From assembly GCA_033964015.1 (NCBI GenBank), contig CM066922.1, positions 22,306,507 through 22,370,506 on the forward strand: a stretch of 64,000 nucleotides of DNA, in the 5' to 3' direction. The DNA is from Scolanthus callimorphus (lineage: Eukaryota > Cnidaria > Anthozoa > Actiniaria > Edwardsiidae). Shown here one piece after another: positions 23,601 through 36,100 of the stretch. Made by a program: the position numbers and the translations under genes. The notes beneath the pieces were generated by a model. That model was not told the DNA's origin, did not search any database, and saw only the letters and a program-made list of their open reading frames with translations. Position 1 is the stretch's first letter, and every line of letters starts with the position of its first letter.

Positions 23601-24811
23601 CATTGTTAACGATGAGCTTGAACAACTCTGGATCGACACTTCCCCAAGTCTAATAAAAAATAAATAAAGTAGAGGCGTATCAACCGAACTGATCTTTAGA
23701 CCGGAACAGCGGCGTAGCCAGAGATTTCTGAAGGGGGGGGGGGGGGGCCGGATAGTGAAAACACGGGACGAAAATGCTCAAATTTTCTACAGCAAATACA
23801 GTAAATGTATGGGAAAATTTCCGAGAAAGGGGACCCCCCCTGGACCCCCCTGGCTACGCCCCTGCGGAACATGGAGGAACTTGCAATCATCAACAAGAAT
23901 TCACAGATCAATACGAACAAGAATCATAAACATAGGGAGGGGGCAAAATAGTGGCAATGTACAAGAATCATAGAAACCAAAGTTAGAGGGACGAGTTACA
24001 ATGCGGACATTGAAATAAACATGGACGGGTGACTCCCATATTTTTTGTCGGTGATGACCGATCGGAATTTTCAGTTTTACCCCTAAAAGATTCCCAAAAA
24101 GGGTGTGCCTCAAATAATTTTTCACCGTAAAAGATATCCATCATGAAATTTCCATCTTTGATTGAGATGCTACCTTGGATGTTGCTTAATTTATCGTCTT
24201 GTCAACAAGTACTCTCTCTCTCTCTTTCTTGAAGGTTTGCCGCCGTGTTAGAGCCCTAAACGATACCAATCTCTCAAAACCCGTGATTTTAACCCCTAAA
24301 AGATACGACGATCATCCCCGACCAAAAAATATGGGAGTCCCCCTTACTCACCTTTAGGGCCTTTAAAAGTCAGCGTGTTGTCATTGATCCGTTACCCAGG
24401 CAACCTACGCGTTTATGCTGGTTTATTGATTCAGTTTTGAAACCACAGTTCCTACCTCGTCAATATGGAAATGTTCCAGCTCGTTGCCTTTTCCGCTTGC
24501 ATCGGAACCCAGGACAAACCCGATAAAGGGCGGCTGGCGGCTTAAAAAGTACGTTTTTGTAAACGGATTTTATTTACCTTGTAATCTGGTTTATGAGTTA
24601 TTTCCATTTCCCAAGTCTTCACTAAGTTTTCCACAACTTTTTCCAAGGAATCACTCTTGTGTTTCTTGGTTCTACCCCTCAGGTAAGTATGGTCTGCCTT
24701 GGTGTAGTCCGGTTTTCCTTCGTTCCAATTGATGTCCGGGTCGTCCATATAAGAACGTGTTGGACGCTCTTTCTCGAAGTCATACTCTTCGATACCTTTG
24801 TGTTCTGACAT
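17673..24811 (-). CDS. pathogen-related protein-like (NTF2/SnoaL-like fold), 221 aa, 3 exons
   Basis: Coding exons on the minus strand are 24811-24578, 23649-23433 and 17887-17673. Donors are AAG|GTAAAT and ACAA|GTAAGT; acceptors are TTAG|ACT and CTAG|AGCC. The total is 666 nt, in frame. The protein opens MSEHKGIEEYDFEKER, then has LEKVVENLVKTWEMEITHKPDYK (residues 56-78) and ends with FSWRHWGHFTGPY and GEEIVMYGMGVAVVDDN in exon 3. These blocks and the length are those of the plant 'pathogen-related protein' family (about 235 aa), which has an NTF2-like alpha+beta fold with no established enzymatic activity. An acceptor (TTATTACAG) lies 10 bases before the ATG, so a non-coding 5' exon probably lies upstream. 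Intron 2 (5.5 kb) contains the giant GACAGGACATGA array. Gene identity is firm; function in animals is unknown to me. Confidence 0.88.
18040..18310 (-). repeat. degenerate edge of the GACAGGACATGA array
   Basis: The motif GACAGGACA(T/G)GA recurs at irregular spacing with many substitutions (GGGACAAC, GGAAACGACG), as expected for the decayed edge of a tandem array. Repetition becomes regular from about 18310. Confidence 0.7.
18310..19860. repeat. 13-bp minisatellite, unit CATGAAGACAGGA
   Basis: The 13-bp unit CATGAAGACAGGA and variants (CATGAAGACAGAC, CATAAAGACAGGA, AATATTAGC insertions) are arranged in higher-order blocks. For example, a stretch with ATATTAGCCATGAAAACAGAC recurs at about 18820, 19140, 19255, 19425 and 19690. 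The mix of 12-, 13- and 14-bp steps gives shifting frames. Confidence 0.93.
19860..23345. repeat. 18-bp minisatellite, unit CATGAGGACAGGACAGGA, about 190 copies
   Basis: The unit is the 13-bp CATGAGGACAGGA plus an extra CAGGA (or CAAGA), giving 18 bp. Occasional 13-bp units (CATGAGGACAGGA alone) shift the phase. Because 18 is a multiple of three and the unit lacks stops in several frames, open frames of up to about 1300 codons appear on the minus strand and up to 573 on the plus; these are artefacts. On the plus strand the array is almost all A and G with isolated C and T. Confidence 0.96.
24029..24344. repeat. MITE with ends GACTCCCATATTTTTTGGTCG
   Basis: The left end GGTGACTCCCATATTTTTTG faces the right end CAAAAAATATGGGAGTCCCC. 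The interior has CCCCTAAAAGAT on both arms in opposite orientation. The copy at 38588 onward is the same family and is interrupted by another element; this copy supplies the uninterrupted site. Confidence 0.8.
24456..24533 (-). other. open 78-nt segment with splice-like borders, possible exon
   Basis: On the minus strand, CGCCAG| precedes 26 codons reading PPFIGFVLGSDASGKGNELE and then HFHIDE, followed by |GTAGGAACT. The composition looks protein-like and both ends are phase 0. However, it starts only 44 bases after the first-exon donor of the pathogen-related gene, too short for a normal intron, and the exons on either side already join in register with the family. Unassigned. Confidence 0.25.
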
Positions 24812-24941
24812 TTCCAAAGTCTGTAATAAAACACTGGAAGAGAGAAATAAACGGGATTTTCTTTGAGTTATCAAGCAAATGTTTTCGCACTGTTATAACG
24901 GCTCCGAAAATATGTTCCATCAGACAAGCATGCAATATTAT

Positions 24942-25079
24942 ACACTTAATGACTGCTCCCGAGGGAAACATCAGTTTGTTTCCCGAGGATCTCGATGTTT
25001 CCCGAGACGAAGTCGAGGGAAACATCGAGATTCGAGGGAAACAAAACTGGTGTTTCCCGAGGGAGCAGTCATTAAGTGT
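24942..25079. repeat. hairpin MITE
   Basis: ACACTTAATGACTGCTCCCG at the left faces CGGGAGCAGTCATTAAGTGT at the right (one gap), with further internal pairing around GGGAAACATCGAGA. About 138 bp. Confidence 0.8.
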
Positions 25080-26209
25080 TTTGTTATATAGCAGAAAATA
25101 TACTGCAATTATTAAATCAAAACAAATGTATTTCAAGAACGAAAGAGAAGTTACAAAGTGTGTGCGCGACTGCATCGTGTAAAATAAAAACACTCCTAAA
25201 ATCCCACAATTTTCTTGCATTAGCAAAACATATCAAAATTAGCAAAGGTTTTTAAAGAGACACGCGTGTTTACAATAAACTTCTATTTTTCCCGCTCTCA
25301 AACGCGACGCGCGAAAGCAATATTCCCCGACCAGTCAATAATTTTTCGAAATATTGACTGATCGGGGAATATTTGATTTGTACTTCACCACGTGACCTTG
25401 ATTTAGCCAATAAGAGCGCGCGCTCGGTTGGAGTGAGCACTCGCTATATAACAATGAAATATGCAGAGTTGTGTATCTGTTGTTAGTTTAATTCCATGCA
25501 TTTTCTGTAAAATAAAAAATCTGGTCATAACTTTTATAATATTCGTGTGACGGATATCAAACTTGGACGACAGTAGGAGGTGTCATTTAGCAATAGTTTA
25601 ACATATTGCGATCTTTATTTGCGTTAATGCTTTTAACAATATTCCGCGAATTCCGGCTACAGTGGACCCCCCTTTTCCTCTTTAAACATCTCTAGAACAA
25701 ACTTTGTTATCATTTTTATTGAATGAAATGTCAAAATTGGTGTTTAATTGGTGCTCAATCTCACTCTCAAATCTTTTGATTTTGAGCGGGCGTCTATTAA
25801 CTCAGCTAGCCCTACGTTTGCCCTTTGAACATTATTTTTAAAAGGCTCGGATGGGAATTTGTTTTTGGTGTTACTATCAGTTAATGAGTAACACCACTAG
25901 CTTTAAGGAAATGCAAACAGAATTTGAATATCTTTCTAAAGCCTGAAATTGCTCGATTAATTCCTCAATAACTTGCGCCGTAGCTAGCACTGTGGGCGCT
26001 TTTGGATGAACAAGATTTGTGTGAGTTATAAAATTGTAATTAATCCTTATTTTGTTTCATATTATTTTATCTTTTATCCGTCACTTCTCAAGCACCGAAT
26101 CATATGGGTCAGAGGATTTTGGGTAATACAAGGTCAAAATGCAGTGATCCTCTATAAGTACAGTGATTAACGTGATCCCCCCTCAGAGCAGTTAACGTTT
26201 TCGTGCCCC

Positions 26210-26240
<31 letters not shown>

Positions 26241-26660
26241 CCTATTTCACCTAGTAGAAGACAATTTTTTTTGATATTCGTGAATCCCAGAGCTAGTTTA
26301 GACCATATGTTAAAATGAACAAAATCCCCCTACCCCTCTTCCCCAAAGATTTTGTGTCAAAAAATAATTAGCCTGTACATAAATTACTAATGAGTACAAG
26401 CTCTGATAGTCATAAATTGCCCAATGTGTCCAACATTAAGCTTGCAATATGAAAAATTCACGTCTTTTTCGACTTTTGCAAAACATGCATGTCAAAAATT
26501 GGTTGCCATGGAAAATGTCATTGACAGCAAAATGTCCCCAGATAAATTTTAGGAAAAGTCATGAAGTTTCACCATCATAGCGGCAGTAGTTTTAGAGTAA
26601 TCAGGATTTTACTGTAAGGGGGCTCGAAAAGCCCCCCCTCCCCAGTCTGAATAGGGTTAA

Positions 26661-26796
26661 GAAATAAAAAAGAAATTCTGTGCCCTCATAGAGTTTTGAA
26701 AACCGAGGCGTTGTTTGGGAGAATTCGAGAGCGTCCAAGCGTCGAGGTTTTCAAAACTCTATAAAAAGGCACAGAAAAAAATTGTCTTATTTCTTT
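26661..26796. repeat. hairpin repeat around AGAGTTTTGAAAACC
   Basis: The left arm contains TAGAGTTTTGAAAACCGAGGCG; the right arm is CGTCGAGGTTTTCAAAACTCTA. Outer A-rich and T-rich ends also pair. A second CATAGAGTTTTGAAACACAG lies at 26901. Confidence 0.65.
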
Positions 26797-28215
26797 TATA
26801 AAATAATTTCTAAAGCGAGAACAATAATCATACGCGGGAGGAGAAGTTTCAATAGCGCATCTGCCGATTTGCCGCGTTTTGGCGTCATTTCTATGACCTT
26901 CATAGAGTTTTGAAACACAGCTCTCGACCAATCAGAGCGCGCGAACTCAACTATTTTATAATGCAATTCATTCCAAATTGAACGAGAAAAGTCGTATGAT
27001 TACCTATAAAATTATCTTCCGAAACTTGTGGATAGCAAAATGTGAATTCCTTATGGACTTGAGCACGACTTGTTTTAGTTTTCATTCTTTATTTCCCGGG
27101 TCAATTCCTGTAAATCTTCGTTGCTTAGCTGTTACAAGAAACGTTGTTTACACAAGTCGAGAAGACTTCAGGTATGTCTCCTGTGGAAGTTTACCCGTTT
27201 TTCCAGTAATATTTTGCCCGTTTTGCTTGACCGAAAATGCACAAACAAAAGCAATTCAACTGTCGAAAGAAACCTATGTTATTGTACCTTTGAATCTGAA
27301 ATAAAGTTGATGATTGACAAAAATAATTTCACCTGCTTCTTGTACAAAATGAATTTGTTGTGTTAAGTCAAGTTAGGTTTTGTAAACGTTACTCGTTTGT
27401 TTGGCACGCGTTCGGTGCATTTATGGCCGCTACAAACCTACTGTCTTTCTCTGAAAATTTTTGCATCTATATTATTAATAAGTAATCATTACGACTATTC
27501 TCGTTCATTTGGGATATTACACTTGTGAGTACGGGCTCGTGCAATTTTGATACTTTTTGAAAAAATCACTTGTGTAATTTATCCCAAATTGAATTCGAAG
27601 TCGTGTGATTATCTAACCAAATGCTAAAGGTCCCAAGAAACTGCCACGTTGCTAGCCAATCAAATTCGTTGTATCAGACTCCTGACATAGGCAAGATATG
27701 CACGTGCAAGCACTGATTTCTTGTTGTTCTCTGCTATTGTTATTCTAAATAAACGGGACCGCAGCAGCATAGAAACAAGAGTAAATACCAATCTAAAAAT
27801 AACTAGGTCTGTCACAAGACGCCTTATCAAGAATTATATATCAGAGGGACGCCCCGTGATATATGGCAAGACGTTACGCTATGCACGTGAATGCAGCATA
27901 ATGTTTTTCACAAGTTGAACAATAGAACATTTGCATTTAGAGGGACTCGAAAGCCTACGATATTTTGAGTTATAGTGACATGACATGTAATATAAATCCA
28001 TCAGAATTTAGACTGCTAGCAGCCCCTTCCTTGGCGAACGTCCGTAAATCGAGAATAAAGTCCTTGTCCTACATTGTAGTTTGTTTGCGCGCTCGTATTT
28101 CTACCCGTCGACCCTTTTTCTCTCTATTTCTCGATTTTGACGTTCGCTCAAGAAGAACTTAGATACAGTACTTCTATGGTAGCTTTCGCTAATACTAGAA
28201 GGGCGGTCAAGAGGT

Positions 28216-28446
28216 TTAAAGCCTCCGAAGGTGGGCTGGTGTCTTCAATGCCCGTATTGCAGGCAAGGCGGTCTCTTTAAAGCTAGACAGAGTGTTAGAG
28301 GAGACAACAGTGCACGGTAGAGAGTTCCAGACTCTAATTGTTCTTGGGAAAAAGCAGTAGCTGAAGGACTGCAGACGAGACTGCAATAGTCTGCCAGCTA
28401 CCCTGCTAGCAGAGGTTTTTTCTGTCAGTCTTTTATTACCTAGCAA
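28216..28446 (-). mobile_element. non-LTR retrotransposon fragment, RT C-terminal end
   Basis: A 76-codon minus-strand frame contains SYCFFPRTIRVWNSLPC then a SFKETALPAIRAL-type ending. This FFPRTI.WN.LP...FK pattern is the usual C-terminal tail of LINE reverse-transcriptase proteins. There is no RT core, so it is a 5'-truncated dead copy. Confidence 0.7.
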
Positions 28447-28650
28447 AGTTGTTCGCGTGTTCGCGACATACCAGACACGCGAACAACTTAATGCTAACTA
28501 TATAAAAGACTGACAGAAACATTTTACCTTGCCGTATAACCAGGCTTGCTGCATCAAGTTGTTTTCTCTGCAATGCCGTCGTCATCCAAGTCACGCGGAA
28601 AGACAAAAGCAGCTACCAAGCGGTGAACGGAACTATGGATACATTGTCTG

Positions 28651-28678
<28 letters not shown>
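28651..28678 (+). repeat. (GATA)n microsatellite
   Basis: About seven GATA units. Confidence 0.95.
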
Positions 28679-28681
<3 letters not shown>

Positions 28682-29522
28682 ACGCTAATAATGCTCACGA
28701 TACCCTTAGTCAAAGCTTTGTGCCTTTTCTCTTTCTGCGTGACTGATTTTATTAGAAATGATACAGACACAAGTTTTCAAGCGAATTAGCCTTTCACCTC
28801 GCCCTGCTTTGCATGTGTCCGAATATTTTATGAGTCACAAGTCTAGCTGTGAGCTAAACGTGACTTGAAGTAGAATCAATACATGAAAAGCGTGATCAAG
28901 GGGAGGTGAATAGTGGTGCATATACACCTGTTTCAATTGTCGAGGGACTAACTCGGTAGAGTTGGTTGACGTTAGTTTATTCACTCCGTAAAAGCTTCTC
29001 CTTTAGTCTTACTTTACAAGCGTTTTTATGTAAGCCTATGTAAAATAAATAATGCGTGTATGTGGTAATCCCACACTTTTCCAGCAAGTACTTTTACACT
29101 TATGAGAAAGGATAACTGTTGACAACAGGTGGATCACGCGAAACTTTAGCGCATTCCTGGAAATGGACAAATGGGAAAAGACTGTGACTCAACTAGAAGT
29201 CAGGTGCTAATATTTTAGGAATTCCAGAGATGAGAACCATGAGTGTAAATTATAGTTCCGAAGTAGAGATCTACAACAGAACATAAGGCTAAGTGTTAGC
29301 GTGATCCTCATTTGACAACAATAAATATACGAGACTAAACAAAATATTGAATTATCCTAAGCACTGTTGTCTGCTGCTGGTGGTTAAATCACGAGAGCAG
29401 GTAACACCTAGGGAGAATCCACGGAGTTGAAGGGACGGTGTTGCCATGTAACGTTAGCAACCAAGTCGTGATTTCAGTCTCACGACACAATTAACGTTGC
29501 TCTGCAAAACGCGCAAAGCCCT

Positions 29523-30450
29523 TTGCTGTCTCTTTACTGGCAGAAAACTATCCGTATACTCGCGCACAGCCCCTTGCTGTTTTTACCGATAGAAAACTAT
29601 CCGTATACCCGCGCACAGCCCCGTGCTGTTTTTACCGGCAGAAAACTATCCGTATACTCGCGCACAGCCCCTTGCTGTTTTTACCGGCAGAAAACTATCC
29701 GTATACTCGCGCACAGCCCCTTGCTGTTTTTACCGATAGAAAACTATCCGTATACCCGCGCACAGCCCCTTGCTGTTTTTACCGATAGAAAACTATCCGT
29801 ATACCCGCGCACAGCCCCGTGCTGTCTTTACCGATAGAAAACTATCCGTATACCCGCGCACAGCCCCGTGCTGTTTTTACCGATAGAAAACAGTCCGTAC
29901 GTTCGCGCAAAGCCCTTTGCTGTCTCTTTACCGGTAGAAAACTATCCATATACTCGCGCACAGCCCCTTGCTATTTTTACCGGTAGAAAACTGTCCGTAC
30001 GTTCGCGCAAAGCCCTTTGCTGTCTCTTTACCGGTAGAAAACTATCCATATACTCGCGCACAGCCCCTTGCTATTTTTACCGGTAGAAAACTGTCCGTAC
30101 GTTCGCGCAAAGCCCTTTGCTGTCTCTTTACCGGTAGAAAACTATCCATATACTCGCGCACAGCCCCTTGCTATTTTTACCGGTAGAAAACTGTCCGTAC
30201 GTTCGCGCACAGCCCCCTGCTATCTTTACCGGTAGAAAACAGTCCGTACGTTCGCGCAAAGCCCATTGCTGTCTCTTTACTGGTAGAAAACTATCCGTAT
30301 ACACGCGCACAGCCCTTTGTTGTCTTTACCAGCGGAAAACCTTTAAAACATAGTACACGCGCAAAGCCCTTTGCTGTCTTTTTACCGGCAGAAAACTATC
30401 CGTATACTCGCGCACAGCTCCGTGCTGTCTTTACCGGTAGAAAACTATGA
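29523..30450 (+). repeat. 49-bp tandem repeat with 100-bp higher-order units
   Basis: GAAAACTATCCGTAT recurs every 49 bp from 29543 (29592, 29641, 29690 and on). From about 29900 two monomer types alternate (CGCGCACAGCCCCTTGCT and CGCGCAAAGCCCTTTGCT), giving three almost identical 100-bp dimers at 29901, 30001 and 30101. The edges decay at about 30430. The open frames across it are periodic and not genes. Confidence 0.92.
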
Positions 30451-32689
30451 ACGTGCACACGCGCACCGGCCTTACCGGAAGGCTCAAATTGACACCCGCG
30501 CACGGCCCGCAACAGAAAACGATTTAACTACAAAGTGAGTACGTTGTTAAGAGGCGAGGCTAGCCCTAAAATAAAGCGAAAAGCGACAGAAAATTAACCG
30601 ACGGGGTAGCTAGAGCCGTAAGAAGAGCAAAGCGATAAAAGCGAAAACATGTACGTAGAAAAGCCAACCTGCCCAGAGTGGTTGGAACCACCGTCTTGAC
30701 TGCACTAAAATCCGTCCACTGCTGGAGACGCATCTCCAGTCTTGGGGGTATTCCCAAATACCTCGCGAAGATCGCAGTCTCTCAATTATTGGCATTCAGA
30801 AGAGCAGCCTACCTAACCCTTGAAGAGCGCAGAGATGCTGCGACTAGGCGTGAACTTGGTAGAAAATTCTGAACAATAAGGTCATCCTAATTTTTCATTG
30901 ATTTCTATACCGTCCGGCAATCGGTATTCCACTCGAAAATGTCCCAATATCAAGAACTACGAGGCACATGACGTCCTTTTTAACTCGTGCGATATGCTGA
31001 AAGCATATCAAAACGAGTTATTGTGGTGAGAGCGAATTTCCTGTGTCGTCGTTGTCGTTAGTTCAACCCGGGCAGCAGGATAATACTTGGGTATCCGAAG
31101 CCTCGCAAGTTCCATTATGCTCCGCTATTTCTCTGTATGTCTTTCTGCGTTGTACATAAACGTCAAAACTTTCCACAAGATTCCTTCTACCAGACGAAAT
31201 AAGCAACAAAAAGTAAACAACAACATTTCTCAAGGTAGTTATTGACGATTCGTAGAGTAATTTGGGTTACCTGTGGATAACCAGGGCAGTAGGATAATTA
31301 GAAGCCTCGCAATTTCTATTTTGCTCAGCTGTTTTCCTTTATAATTTCTTTAGTTACTTGTAAATAGATGTCAAAACTTTCCATAAGATTCGTTTTGACA
31401 GTGGAAATAAAAGCAACAAGTAAACAGTAACATTTCAACATTTCACAAGATTTATTTACAAGTGCAGCTTAATCTGGGCTACCTGTGTGCCGGAAGACCC
31501 TGGGAACAATGTTGCGAGAGAAATACCGCAATGGACGCAATGAAATGGTTACTTTTTAGCAAACATATTGCAGCACTTCAAATAATTGTAAAAGGTAATT
31601 GGTCCTTGTTTATCTGGCGATTATCGTCGTAAAGTGAGTTCGGTTACGAGAGAAAAAAACTGGATTCGATTCCACTCTCAAAAAGGGCTCATAAAACTTG
31701 GGAAAAAAGGCAAGACCCTCGCCAGATATACTAGTACTAGTAACCTTTTGGGGTGTCTAGAAAACTAAGATCTAGAAAACGTCACCATTTCATACTGTAA
31801 TTCCACGCTCATATCCATATCACCAGTGAATTTGCAGTATTCTGGGCATTAAACTAAAAGACACCACTGATTCTGTCTTTACCTTTTTTCAAGCAATAGA
31901 TTTATGCTAATTAGGCTCATGATGATGTCAGGTAAGGCACATCCTCCATAAGCAAAGATCAAGACAAGGATCTTGGATGTGCTTCGAATCATCAAAAGCA
32001 GTGATCAAAAAGCTTAGAAGATTTTGCCTGACCTGGTGTCACCTAATTTTCATAACATTCACCATTCATGATGGGTAGGTGTGATATGCAATTTAATATC
32101 CAGCAACTATTGACCTCCCATTCCAGACACATTGCCTGCTTTCTCATTAGATTTCCAATTGACTAATACATGAAAATAATTGGCTGGTCAAAGCTATCAT
32201 TGAGGATTTTAACACCTAAATATCTAAAAGGTCCCATGTTGTTCATCCCATGCTTCACTGGTTGTGGTGGAATGGTAGGTGGGTTCTCAATCTGTTTTTC
32301 CAGTCAAAAACGTCTCAGAATCTTAGTCCTATTTATTGAAAATCCCAGTTTATTTGTTGGAAATTTAAATCCCATTCCCATTTTCTATTGTTTTAAGGAC
32401 TGCTGCACCCAACCCTAGCCACTCAAATCTTTTTTTTACAACACCCATTGTACCCCTTCTGTGCCCTGATGTAACCTTTGGCACCAACACTTGCATTTGT
32501 TTGGTACTTTTTGCATTTAAGCAAACCTAATGCAGGTCAGTGAATCCAAAATAATCAGAAAATCAGTTAAATAAAATTCAAACTGCTTTGCAGGTTGCCA
32601 AAGAAAAGAGCAACGGTTATCGCTTTAGTTCACGGTTATCGCACGAGTTCACCGTAGCGGTGCTTTGATTACACCTAGGGTCTGTTGCA

Positions 32690-32850
32690 TTTTTAATTGT
32701 AAATAGTTTTTGTATAGTTTTATACACTTCATTTTTCATATACTTCATATTTTATATACTTCTTACTGTAAATTCATAGTAATTTTTATTCAAATGATGA
32801 ATCAATAAAGCTATTATTATTATTACTATTATTATTATTATTAATAATTC
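32690..32850 (+). mobile_element. 3' tail of a non-LTR retrotransposon with (ATT)n
   Basis: TTTTTAATTGTAAATAGTTT, a T-rich untranslated stretch, then AATAAAGC and (TATTAT)n. This layout (3' UTR ending in AATAAA and a short ATT microsatellite) is typical of L2/CR1-like LINE tails. No coding portion is attached. Confidence 0.5.
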
Positions 32851-32975
32851 CTTTGTTCCCATGACGCGCAGGCTATATAACAGGCAGTAGTGACGGTGCA
32901 ACCTTTCTTGAAATAGGTGTATTAACCTAAATCTTTGCTTGAAAGTCCGAGTAACAACAACAACAACAATACAAT

Positions 32976-32981
32976 TTTATT
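32976..32981 (-). promoter_or_regulatory. possible polyadenylation signal AATAAA
   Basis: Minus-strand AATAAA, 129 bases after the methyltransferase stop codon. Its position is suitable; no other evidence. Confidence 0.45.
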
Positions 32982-33109
32982 TGGCAGTCTTTGTTCCATC
33001 ACTTTTCATAGTACGCCATTTCAAAATTTGCAATCCGTGGACCTCTACCTCTCTGGAAATGCAATTTTCACAGCAAAAAAAATTACACGTGATTGAAATC
33101 CAAGAATTG

Positions 33110-36100
33110 TCAAAGTTTAGTTACAAGAATTGCATAGTGCTGGTCATCAAGTGTAATCATGTCGTCATCCTGTTTGCCTTTGTAGATTGTTTGATCCAGC
33201 TCTTGGATTCCTTCTTCAAGTCGCTCATCGGTATATCTTTCTAAACTGGAGAAAAACCTCCCACGAATCATATCATGCCAGTCTCGTTTTGGAATACAAT
33301 ACTCTTTATTCTCAATTGAGACTTCCACTCTTGTATTTGTGCCTTCAAAGCACGCAATTGTTGAAGTTACGTCGTCTTCGAAGTTGTCAGATTGGTCCTT
33401 TCGGATAGATGCAGGAAATTGAAGTAGCACTTTGCCTCTGGTGAGAACCAAGCATTTCCCTGTCGTAGGCAAGCACTCAAGCATGTCTGAAAACACCTCC
33501 TTTTTGCGATCTTGCAAATGATGAACCATGCCGAGCATTAGAATTTTATTGAATGAATACTGGAATCAAGAAAACAGTGTCATTAGTTCGGCCAGAACAT
33601 ATCAAGAAAATTTCGCCAAAAACTGTCAAATTGTCGACGTTGCAAAATTGCCGTATTTAGAACTGGACTGTAAAGCCCCGGGGGACTTTTAGGAGTGACC
33701 TTGAGCTTCAATAAATTTTAGGCAGATTGGTATCTTTTAGGGCTGAAACTGTGTCCAAATTGCTTTTTCTCATGATGGTGCTTCTAAAAACAGTGCAAGA
33801 AAGAGAGATTATTCGATGAGAAGACGATGAATTAGAAACAAACACGGAAATGTCTTCATGGGTATTTTTCCCGTTACCTGTGTCCTTCGCACCTACTTGG
33901 CACATAAGACCTCATCTTTTAGGGTGGGTAATAATTTTTTTGAGCCACGCTTTGGCCCGCCATGTGTGGTATATATGGCCCGCCATGTGTGGTATATATG
34001 GGAGTCCCCCCCCCCCCCCCCCCTGGTGTAAAGTTTCTTTCCTCGTATCTTTGCGAACACACAGCGGGCAATTTCACCAAACCCTGCAGATGTTCGACGT
34101 CGTGGTCGCCAATTTTTTCTTTTCTTTTTATTTGAAGACCGGTTTTCTAGTAAACGTCGACTGTAAAACAATTTTAGTTGGCTGGACGTGCAGTAGTTGG
34201 TATAGTCCGGCGGACTAGAGCAAAGTTTCGAGGAAATTGGGCATTTTAGGCTAAAGCCCCAATTTTTTTCAAAGTGATAGTTTGCAATGTATTTTTAAAT
34301 TGTAGATTTGGAGGCACGCTAGAATGTTTTCTTAAGCCTGGTGCACACTAGCGACATAACGACATAAACACGTTATGTTTGCAAAGAAAACGAAAAAAGT
34401 ACGGGAAAATAATCGAAACAAATCAATATTTTCCAGATGGATCTTCATTAGATTAATTCACCAAAGCAATCTTATGTTATTTTTAGACGACTTCAACTTC
34501 TTGAAACCACTAAATTTTGTTCGCGTGACATTTTTCTTATGTCGTTATGTCGCAAGTGTGCACCAGGCTTTAGCGAAAGCTAGGTAACTTTTAGCGTGAA
34601 CTATTGTTCAGCTCAATAGCAGCCATTTTGAAAGCTTTGTTATTAATGAGGTTTAGAGCTCAGCCATAGCAGCTCAACATTTGCTAATTCTGAACTATGA
34701 ATTGAGCTGACTGACTTCGGCTGAGAGTCTCCTTAGAGTTTTTAGTTTATTGGGAATGTTTATAATTAATATCGTAAAACAATAGCCTGACTGAGATTTG
34801 ATGAAATGTTTCAAGAATGACCAACAAATTCTAAAAAAAGATCGGGATCATTGGTACCTCATGTGTCGAATGTGTAAAAAGAAGCTTGTCTCATGAATAA
34901 CAAAGGATTCAAAGATTAGAACATTAAAACTGTTCTAGCTTTCGCTATGAATAATATTTAGTGTGCCTCCATATCTTATCTTCTATAAAATACTGAAAAC
35001 TATTGACATACAAAGTTTGGTGTCTTTATCCATAAGTGCGCAATTTTTACGCTAATCCGCCGGAAATTTGACTAGCACCTGATCGGGAAGCCATTCAAGT
35101 GCGCGCGCAAAACCGGTTCGTAACCGGTTTGCTACAGTGCAAAAAACGGCTTTCAACCGTGTAATACGGCTCCATATCTGCACTCAATTTTGACCTTATA
35201 TGGTAAAATGACGTTAGTCGAATAAGAAAATGGTTGAATTTACTTTTTGCTTCACAATTGCGAAACCTCTGGTAGTTCGTTTCGAGGTAGAATCCTTTCA
35301 GTACCGGTAGGTGATATCAGTTGAAGCAAGCAACAAACACTGCGCAAACAAACAGGAAAGAAAACAAACAAATACAGACGGAGAAATGGCGGAAAACCCG
35401 ATAACGCGGTTCACGTAGCCTGCTCACAGGCGTTAGAGAGTACTTTTTAGTCGAGCAATCCGAGTTTGCTTTCTATTTTGTCACAAATATCACACCCCTC
35501 TGTAACAACAGACCCGACGAAACCCGACCCGACGGTAATTTTGACCCTAACCGGTGAATTTGTAACCTCCCCGAGACCCGACGGATTTTCTGAATTGACC
35601 CGGACGTTTTTTCCCTTCCCCGGTGCGACAGAGTGTGTTTACCAAGTTTTACGTGCTATATAAATTACGTACTTTGGAAATCGACATAAAAAACGTAAAC
35701 AGAGAGGCTGATAAATGCATTATATATAAAATTAAGGACTGCATAAAGGACTGGAAACTCAAACAGCACTCATACAGAAGAGTACTTGTGGGAATTTTTG
35801 GAAAATGACGGGCAAGAAATTGTAGTCAGTGAAAAAATGAACTGACCCGACTAAAATTTGTTTCACCCGATGACATTTTCCTAAAAACCCGGTGGGAATC
35901 TAGATTTCGTCGGGTCTGTTACAGAAGTGTGTCAAATCCAAGATGGCCGCCACGCGAAAGCAACTCGTGTATCTCGACCTAAAACTACTCTCCAACGCCT
36001 GCGAGCAGGCTACTCACGTGACGGTTTGGTTTTATGTACAGTCAAAACCCGCATAAAAGAACAGGTGTTTTCGGGATACAGGCTGATTTTGTTCTTGTAC

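Larger units (their letters stand above)
24812..33109. other. 8.3-kb gene-poor, repeat-rich region
   Basis: No supported exon lies between the start of the pathogen-related gene and the 3' end of the methyltransferase gene. Contents listed separately: hairpin MITEs (24942-25079, 26661-26796), a LINE fragment (28216-28446), a (GATA)n tract (28651-28678), the 49-bp array (29523-30450) and a LINE tail (32690-32850). A poly-C/CA tract lies at 26206-26240. A short palindrome (TTCCCCGACCAGTCAATA against its complement) is at 25322-25375. The stretch 30880-32690 shows no structure I can name. Confidence 0.6.

Noticed and set aside
29523..30353. Open frames with a repeated ENYPYTRAQP motif
   Set aside because: Translation of the 49-bp repeat; no non-repeat coding sequence is attached.
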